64,000 nucleotides of DNA from CAZKWG01 sp964615375 (GTDB taxonomy: Bacteria; Myxococcota_A; UBA796; CAZKWG01): the NCBI GenBank assembly GCA_964615375.1, contig CAZTOW010000023.1, positions 79,798 to 143,797 of the forward strand, in the 5' to 3' direction. Numbering within the stretch: the stretch's first letter is position 1; each line of letters starts with the position of its first letter. The position numbers were made by a program, and so were the translations under genes. The notes under the pieces were generated by a model, which saw only the letters and a list, made by a program, of their open reading frames with translations, was not told the origin of the DNA and did no database searches. Below, one piece after another: positions 59,628-64,000 of the stretch.

Positions 59628-60740
59628 TCAGGGCCTCGCCGCCATCAGGTAGGCGCGCGTGCTGGGGTGCTCGGCGCCGGGGTAGGGGGCGCGGACGGTG
59701 GTGGCGCGGAGCGCGAAGCCCGCCTCAGCCAGCGCGGCCTGCACGGCCTCCACCCGGTGGAATTGGAAGTCCAGGTCCACCGGCTCGCCGAAGAGCTCAT
59801 CCGTGTGGACGCGCTCCTCGCCGATGTGGAAGGCCAGCAGCAGGCGACCGCCCGGCCGCAGCACGGGCAGCATCGCGGCGAAGGTGGGGGCCAGCGCCTC
59901 GGGCCGAAGGTGGACGATGGCGTAGAAGGCCACGATCGCGGCCATGCTCCCCGGCGGGATGGGCAGGGCGCCCATGTCGGCCACGACGAAGCGCAGGTGC
60001 GGGTGCAGTCGCCGGGCCAGCTCCACCATCCCCGGGCTGAGGTCAGATCCCACCACGTCCGCGCCGTGATCGGCGAGGAAGCGCGAGATCTGCCCGGGGC
60101 CGCAGCCCACCTCCAGGATGGGGCCTGCCGCCTCCACGATCAGGTTCGCCAGCAGCGCGCGGTCCAGCGGCTTGCCGTCCAGCTCGCGCAGCAGGGCGCG
60201 GGCGTAGGCCGGGGCGAGCCGATCGTAGCTCTGGACCATGCCCACCGGCCGCTCGGGGAGCTCCGGCCGGGCGGTGAGGGGGACCGGGGCCGGGGCCACC
60301 GGGCGGGAGAGCGGGACGCGGTCGTGGGCATGGAACCCGATCCGCGCGTAGAAGGCTCGGGCGGCGGCGTTCTCGCGCTCCACCTGGAGCTCCAGCGTGG
60401 CGATCCCCCGCGCCCGCAGGAGCGCGTCCACCGCGTCCAGCACCTGCCGCCCCAGCCCGCCGCCCCGGCGCTCCGGCAGGAGGTAGAGCTCGGTCACCGT
60501 GGCCTGCGGCCCGCCGAATTCCAGGTCGAAGCCGAAGCTCAGGACGAGATGACCAACAACATGACCATCTGTCTGGACCAGCAGGGCCTGGCCGAGCTCG
60601 GGGCGTCGCCAGAGCTCGGCCAGGCCCCGGCGGATGGCGGCCTCCTCGTAGGGGATGTGATCATGGACGTAGTAGGCGCGGATCAGCGGGATGAGCGCGT
60701 CGGCGTCCGCGGGCGTGGTAGGCCTCAACGTGAGCTCCAT
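59628..60740 (-). CDS. GNAT acetyltransferase fused to a SAM methyltransferase
   Basis: The product has 370 residues. Residues 1-150 are GNAT (LRPTTPADADALIPLIRAY, VTELYLLPERRGGGLGRQVL, LELQVERENAAARAFYARIG). After a Pro/Ala linker at about 150-170, residues 175-370 are a class I methyltransferase (ILEVGCGPGQISRFLADHG motif I, VGSDLSPGMVELAR, FVVADMGALPIPPGS, LPVLRPGGRLLLAFH). Either may modify the same small molecule or peptide in turn; this is inference. Fused forms exist but are uncommon. It is probably co-transcribed with the acyltransferase upstream and the DUF434 gene downstream. Confidence 0.9.
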   Translation of the reverse strand: MELTLRPTTPADADALIPLIRAYYVHDHIPYEEAAIRRGLAELWRRPELGQALLVQTDGHVVGHLVLSFGFDLEFGGPQATVTELYLLPERRGGGLGRQVLDAVDALLRARGIATLELQVERENAAARAFYARIGFHAHDRVPLSRPVAPAPVPLTARPELPERPVGMVQSYDRLAPAYARALLRELDGKPLDRALLANLIVEAAGPILEVGCGPGQISRFLADHGADVVGSDLSPGMVELARRLHPHLRFVVADMGALPIPPGSMAAIVAFYAIVHLRPEALAPTFAAMLPVLRPGGRLLLAFHIGEERVHTDELFGEPVDLDFQFHRVEAVQAALAEAGFALRATTVRAPYPGAEHPSTRAYLMAARP

Positions 60741-60747
60741 GGACCCC

Positions 60748-62235
60748 TCAGCCTCGCCAGCCGGTGTGGTGCCCGATGCTGCGGGCGTAGTAGCGGAGCA
60801 CCTCCTCGGCGCCCGGCTGGATGGAGAAGCGGCCGGCCTCGTGCTGGATCAGGCCGCGCCGGGAGAGCGCGTAGCCCGCCACGGTGACGATCTGCTCGGC
60901 CTCCTCCAGCGCGCTGAGATCCTCCTCCACCCCGTCGATCCCGCTGGGCGCCTCGTTCTGGCGCGAGAAGGCCCGGCCGAGGGCGATGGGCACGTCGCGG
61001 GCTCGAAGATCGGCCATCAGGGCCCGGACCCGCTCACCCACGGCGGAGCGGGTGGGCTCGCCCTCGCTCAGCAGGGCCAGGCAGAAGAGCGGGACCGGGG
61101 TGGCAGGGACCGTGTGGGCGACGGCGCCGAGGAGATCCTCGGCCAGCGCCTTGACCAGCGGCTTCCGCTCCTCCCAGGGCATGGCCGCCAGCTCGGCGCC
61201 GTCGAGCCGCTTCTTCTGCCAATCGGAGAGCGGCATCGGCCTCCCCACCGCCACCGCCGCGTAGCCGAACTTGCGGTGCGCCCGCAGCGAGAGCCGCACG
61301 AATCCGGCCCCCAGCAGCCTGGGCAGCGAGACCAGCACCCCCAGCCCCGAGCGCACCTTGGCCAGCGCCCCCGGCGGCCTTGCGCCTGGCGCCTCGGAGA
61401 GCAGGCTGCGATCCTCGAAGACCCGATCCAGGTTCAGGCCCACCGGCACGAAGACGATCTCGCGCTCGGGGTGCTCGCGGCGCAGGCCCACCAGGTAGTC
61501 CAGCAGCCCCGCCTTGGGCTCGCCCAGCGCGCCTGTGCGGGAGAGCCTGCCCTCGATGAAGAAGCCCGTGGTCCCGCCGGTGGACACCAGGAGCTGAACG
61601 TAGCGCTCCAGCACCTTGTGGTAGAGGCGGTCCTTCTCGCCGCGGCGCACGAAGTAGCTTCCGAACGCGCGGAAGAGCGCGTCCAGCGGCCAGACCCGCG
61701 CCCACTCGCCCACCGCATAGGACAGCGCGACGTGGCGCAGCAGCCCATAGGACAGCACCACGTAGTCGGCGTTGGAGCGGTGGTTCATCACGAAGACCAC
61801 GCTCGCGCCCTCGGGCACCGCCGCCATCGCCCGCGCGTAGCGCTCGCGGTCGAAGACCAGCTCGTAGCACAGGTTCACCGCCAGCCGGGAGAGCCCGGCT
61901 CCGAAGCGGTAGTAGGCCAGCAGGTTGAAGGTGGGCGCGATCTCGTGGATCCAGGCGTCCACCCGCGCTCTCAGGGCGGCGATCGGCTCCTCGCGCTCGC
62001 GGGCCGCGCTGCGCACGGCCTCGTCCACCTCCCCGTCGATCTCCAGCGCCTCGCGCAGCCAGAGCCGGTCCATGAACCAGGGCGAGTCCAGCCGCACCCG
62101 GTTGTGCCGCACGTAGCCCAGCGCCCCGGCGCGCAGGCTGGTGTGCATGCGCCGGACCACGCGCGCGCGGACCAGCTCGTAGACCACGATGGCCAGCGGG
62201 ACGCCGAGGACCCAGCCGAGGATGGAGGGCAGCAT
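60748..62235 (-). CDS. Glycerol-3-phosphate acyltransferase-like (PlsB type)
   Basis: The product has 495 residues, shorter than PlsB (about 800). The PlsC-type acyltransferase core is clear: block I VMNHRSNADY (His152, Asp157), block II GEKDRLYHKVLE, block III FFIEGRLSRTG and block IV FVPVGLNLDRVFED. One membrane helix lies at the N-terminus. It would acylate glycerol-3-phosphate or a related acceptor at the inner membrane. In block I, typical PlsB has HRSHMDY; here NAD replaces HMD, a conservative change. A C-terminal winged-helix-like segment (EEAEQIVTVAGYALSRRGLI) is seen. Confidence 0.88.
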   Translation of the reverse strand: MLPSILGWVLGVPLAIVVYELVRARVVRRMHTSLRAGALGYVRHNRVRLDSPWFMDRLWLREALEIDGEVDEAVRSAAREREEPIAALRARVDAWIHEIAPTFNLLAYYRFGAGLSRLAVNLCYELVFDRERYARAMAAVPEGASVVFVMNHRSNADYVVLSYGLLRHVALSYAVGEWARVWPLDALFRAFGSYFVRRGEKDRLYHKVLERYVQLLVSTGGTTGFFIEGRLSRTGALGEPKAGLLDYLVGLRREHPEREIVFVPVGLNLDRVFEDRSLLSEAPGARPPGALAKVRSGLGVLVSLPRLLGAGFVRLSLRAHRKFGYAAVAVGRPMPLSDWQKKRLDGAELAAMPWEERKPLVKALAEDLLGAVAHTVPATPVPLFCLALLSEGEPTRSAVGERVRALMADLRARDVPIALGRAFSRQNEAPSGIDGVEEDLSALEEAEQIVTVAGYALSRRGLIQHEAGRFSIQPGAEEVLRYYARSIGHHTGWRG

Positions 62236-62282
62236 GCGCTCAGGATAGCAGAGCGCGGGCGCTCACCCGGCCACCCGCCGCA

Positions 62283-62666
62283 TCAGGCCGCCTGAGGGCC
62301 GTCGGCCTGCGCCTCGGCGAAGATGATCACCGTGCCCGAGGGGTCGCGGACGATGGCCTCGCGCATCCCGTAGAAGGTGAAGCGCTCGCGCACGAGCACC
62401 TGCGCGCCCGAGGCCGCGCTCAGCGCCTCCTCGATGGAGCCCACCTCGGCGAACAGCACCAGCGGCGCCGACGCGACCTGCGGGATGTCGGCCTCCAGGC
62501 TGGCCCGCGACTGGAGCATCAGCTCCATCCCGCCGCGGACGAGGATGACGAAGCCGAGCGCGTCCTCGTGCGGCACCTCGGCGACCTTCTGCCAGCCGAG
62601 GCCGAGCCAGAAGGGGAGGGCGGGCTCGACCTGCTCGACGATGACGACCGTGGTTAGCTTGTTCAT
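62283..62666 (-). CDS. VOC/glyoxalase-fold protein
   Basis: ATG 62666 gives 127 residues, a single glyoxalase/bleomycin-resistance/dioxygenase fold: TVVIVEQVEPALPFWLGLGW, GFVILVRGGMELMLQSRASL, APLVLFAEVGSIEEAL and REAIVRDPSGTVIIFAE. The metal positions (His at residue about 10 is replaced; Glu at the end present in FAE) are incomplete, so a binding or resistance role is as likely as catalysis. It is divergent from the M23 peptidase gene. Confidence 0.85.
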   Translation of the reverse strand: MNKLTTVVIVEQVEPALPFWLGLGWQKVAEVPHEDALGFVILVRGGMELMLQSRASLEADIPQVASAPLVLFAEVGSIEEALSAASGAQVLVRERFTFYGMREAIVRDPSGTVIIFAEAQADGPQAA

Positions 62667-62831
62667 GGGCTCCCGCTCCGGCGCGAGAGCACCTCGTAGC
62701 GCAGTCCGCGCCCTGCATCCAGGCCGATCGCCAATGACAACGGTTTTGTTTTCGGCCCTCCTTGCACTTGACGAGTCAATATGGCACTTAGAAGATCTCT
62801 TCCCCGCCGCCTGCCTGAGGTCTGCCCGCCG

Positions 62832-63845
62832 ATGCTCCCCGACAACATCAAGCCCGCCATCATCTATGGTCTCCTCGGCGTCTCGCTCGCGCTCAACCTC
62901 GTCATGGTGATGGACCGGGACGAGTCGGCCGCCGCCCCTGAGCTCCCCGAGGCCGTCGAGCCCGCCCCGGCCGAGCCCGCCGCCCCGTCCGCCGACGCTG
63001 GCGCCAGCGCGCTCGCCGCCGCGCCGGCCCCCGTCGCCGCCGCGCCGGCCCTCGCGCCCACGGGCGCCTGGAAGGTGCTCTCGTCGGAGGTGAACGGCAG
63101 CGTCTCCCGCACCTTCAACGAGGCCGACCCCGAGCACGGCGACGCCCTCGCCCAGACCTACGCGCGCCTCTTCGTCTGGGACATCGACATGCGCCGCGAC
63201 CTGCAGCGCGGAGACCGCGTCGAGGTCGCCTACCGCGTCATCAGCGACGCCGAGATCGAGATCGCTGCCGCCAAGCTGCACTCCCAGAAGCACGGCAAGG
63301 TCATCGCCGCCTACCGCTGGCAGGCCCCCGGCGACGCCTTCGCCTCTTACTGGCACGAGGACGGCCTGGAGATCCCCTACCGTCTCAAGAGCGGCCCCAT
63401 CAACGACTACGAGCAGATCACGAGCCTCCTGAAGGACCGCCCCACCCACGAGGGCATGGACTTCAAGACGCCCACCGGCACCCCCATCCTCTCGCCGAAG
63501 GCGGGCACCGTCACGCGCGTCAACTGGAACTGGAGCGGCAACGGCAACTGCGTCGAGGTCCGCTTCCAGGACGGCGTCATGGCCAAGTTCCTCCACCTCT
63601 CCGAGAACCAGGTCGCCGCCGGCGACACCGTGAGCGCCGGCCAGCAGATCGCCCTCTCCGGGAACACCGGCCACTCCACCGCCCCGCACCTTCACTACCA
63701 GCTCAGCCGCGGCGACCAGATCCTCGACCCCATCGACTACCACGGCGCCGAGCGCCGCAAGCTGACCCCCGAGGCCATGACCACCTTCACCCAGGAGATG
63801 GCCCGCCTCGACGCCGAGCTCGGCAGCGCCGTCGCTACCCGGTAG
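62832..63845 (+). CDS. M23 family peptidoglycan endopeptidase
   Basis: ATG 62832 is chosen over 62781, which has no ribosome-binding site. The product has 337 residues: an N-terminal membrane anchor or uncleaved signal (IIYGLLGVSLALNLVMVMD), an Ala-Pro linker (about 33-76), then an OapA/LysM-adjacent domain (VLSSEVNGSVSRTFNEADPE). The LytM/M23 zinc peptidase domain is at about 190-310, with zinc motifs HEGMDF and HLHY and the intervening GTVTRVNWNWSGNGNCVEVR. It cuts wall cross-links in the periplasm, alongside M15 protein 50849-52360. Divergent from the glyoxalase-fold gene. Confidence 0.92.
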   Translation: MLPDNIKPAIIYGLLGVSLALNLVMVMDRDESAAAPELPEAVEPAPAEPAAPSADAGASALAAAPAPVAAAPALAPTGAWKVLSSEVNGSVSRTFNEADPEHGDALAQTYARLFVWDIDMRRDLQRGDRVEVAYRVISDAEIEIAAAKLHSQKHGKVIAAYRWQAPGDAFASYWHEDGLEIPYRLKSGPINDYEQITSLLKDRPTHEGMDFKTPTGTPILSPKAGTVTRVNWNWSGNGNCVEVRFQDGVMAKFLHLSENQVAAGDTVSAGQQIALSGNTGHSTAPHLHYQLSRGDQILDPIDYHGAERRKLTPEAMTTFTQEMARLDAELGSAVATR

Positions 63846-63855
63846 GCGATTGGTC

Positions 63856-63917
63856 TGGGCCGGCGACAGGATCCGGGTTCCGCGATTCGTGTGGGCCGGA
63901 GACAGGATCCGGGTTCC
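63856..63917 (+). repeat. Direct repeat, two 26-bp copies
   Basis: Two 26-base copies (63856-63881 and 63892-63917) of a sequence starting TGGGCCGG and ending GGATCCGGGTTCC differ at one base (C or A after GGCCGG). They are 36 bases apart after the M23 gene. The remaining 63918-64000 shows no gene or clear structure. Confidence 0.65.
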
Positions 63918-64000
63918 CCGACGGCGGCTGGGGCTACGGAGACCAGTCCGGGCCGGGGGCCGACCGGGTTGGAGGGGGCCCACGGGGCACCGGGTGTCCG

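Noticed and set aside
62781..62831. Start of the M23 peptidase at ATG 62781
   Set aside because: No ribosome-binding site, and the added residues are Arg/Pro-rich; ATG 62832 begins just before the membrane anchor.
63856..63917. CRISPR array
   Set aside because: Only two copies with a 10-base gap; spacers are too short and no cas gene is present.

Overview
The window is 64 kb of very GC-rich DNA, with G or C at most third codon positions and dense genes with short gaps. It reads as a chromosomal segment of a Myxococcota-type (formerly deltaproteobacterial) bacterium. The evidence is compositional and domain-based: several secreted proteins built of MopE-like Asp/Cys calcium motifs (DGDGYG, CDD, DNDCDG), FG-GAP repeat lipoproteins, one broken gene ending in a MYXO-CTERM-like tail (Cys-Gly-Cys, hydrophobic stretch, Arg cluster), a sensor with regulator-propeller repeats, many lipoproteins and outer-membrane barrels, and a consensus sigma-54 promoter. 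No rRNA, tRNA, CRISPR array, IS element or phage gene was recognised.

Layout. 1-9.3 kb: an ATPase-like protein, a 1957-residue fusion of a regulator-type beta-propeller, one membrane segment and a STAND-type ATPase, then a tandem array of related lipoprotein genes. Their reading frames, including two 40-codon ORFs in the spacers, are chained by ATGA or TGATG overlaps. 9.3-16.4 kb: lipoproteins (one with a ferritin-like domain), a secreted protein, a structured intergenic region and two outer-membrane proteins. 16.4-22.8 kb (minus): moaA, an Mrp/ApbC P-loop protein, a membrane hybrid histidine kinase, and a homocysteine methyltransferase/methylene-THF reductase fusion. 22.9-31 kb: an alpha/beta hydrolase with a metallophosphoesterase, then minus-strand lipoprotein, membrane protein, acetyltransferase, GT-C-like membrane protein and elongation factor G genes. 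31-38.3 kb: an outer-membrane protein with YD repeats, MopE-like and FG-GAP proteins, and a Cys-looped leucine-rich-repeat protein. 38.3-45.1 kb: GFA-family protein, SOUL protein, a sigma-54-driven 33-residue peptide gene, an adenine-specific DNA methyltransferase and metH. 45.2-55.9 kb: a large FG-GAP/MopE lipoprotein, signal peptidase I, a frameshifted FG-GAP gene whose end is made by a repeat element, a ferredoxin/metallo-beta-lactamase fusion, a DUF4157-like/peptidoglycan-binding/M15 peptidase, adenine deaminase, and a divergent lactamase-fold/cupin pair around a palindrome. 56-64 kb: P450-GST-LysR cluster, DUF434 protein, GNAT-methyltransferase fusion, PlsB-like acyltransferase, glyoxalase-fold protein and an M23 peptidase.

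How the genes work together. One-carbon and methionine metabolism is represented twice (methylene-THF reductase fusion and MetH). Most of the rest concerns the cell envelope and extracellular surface: lipoproteins, calcium-binding repeat proteins, outer-membrane barrels, signal peptidase and two wall hydrolases. The most unusual items are the sigma-54 promoter with its 33-residue Cys-ending peptide, the propeller-STAND fusion, the chained lipoprotein array, the DUF4157-like wall hydrolase, and a set of AT-rich inverted repeats both between and inside genes. All function assignments are by reading sequence motifs; no database search was run.
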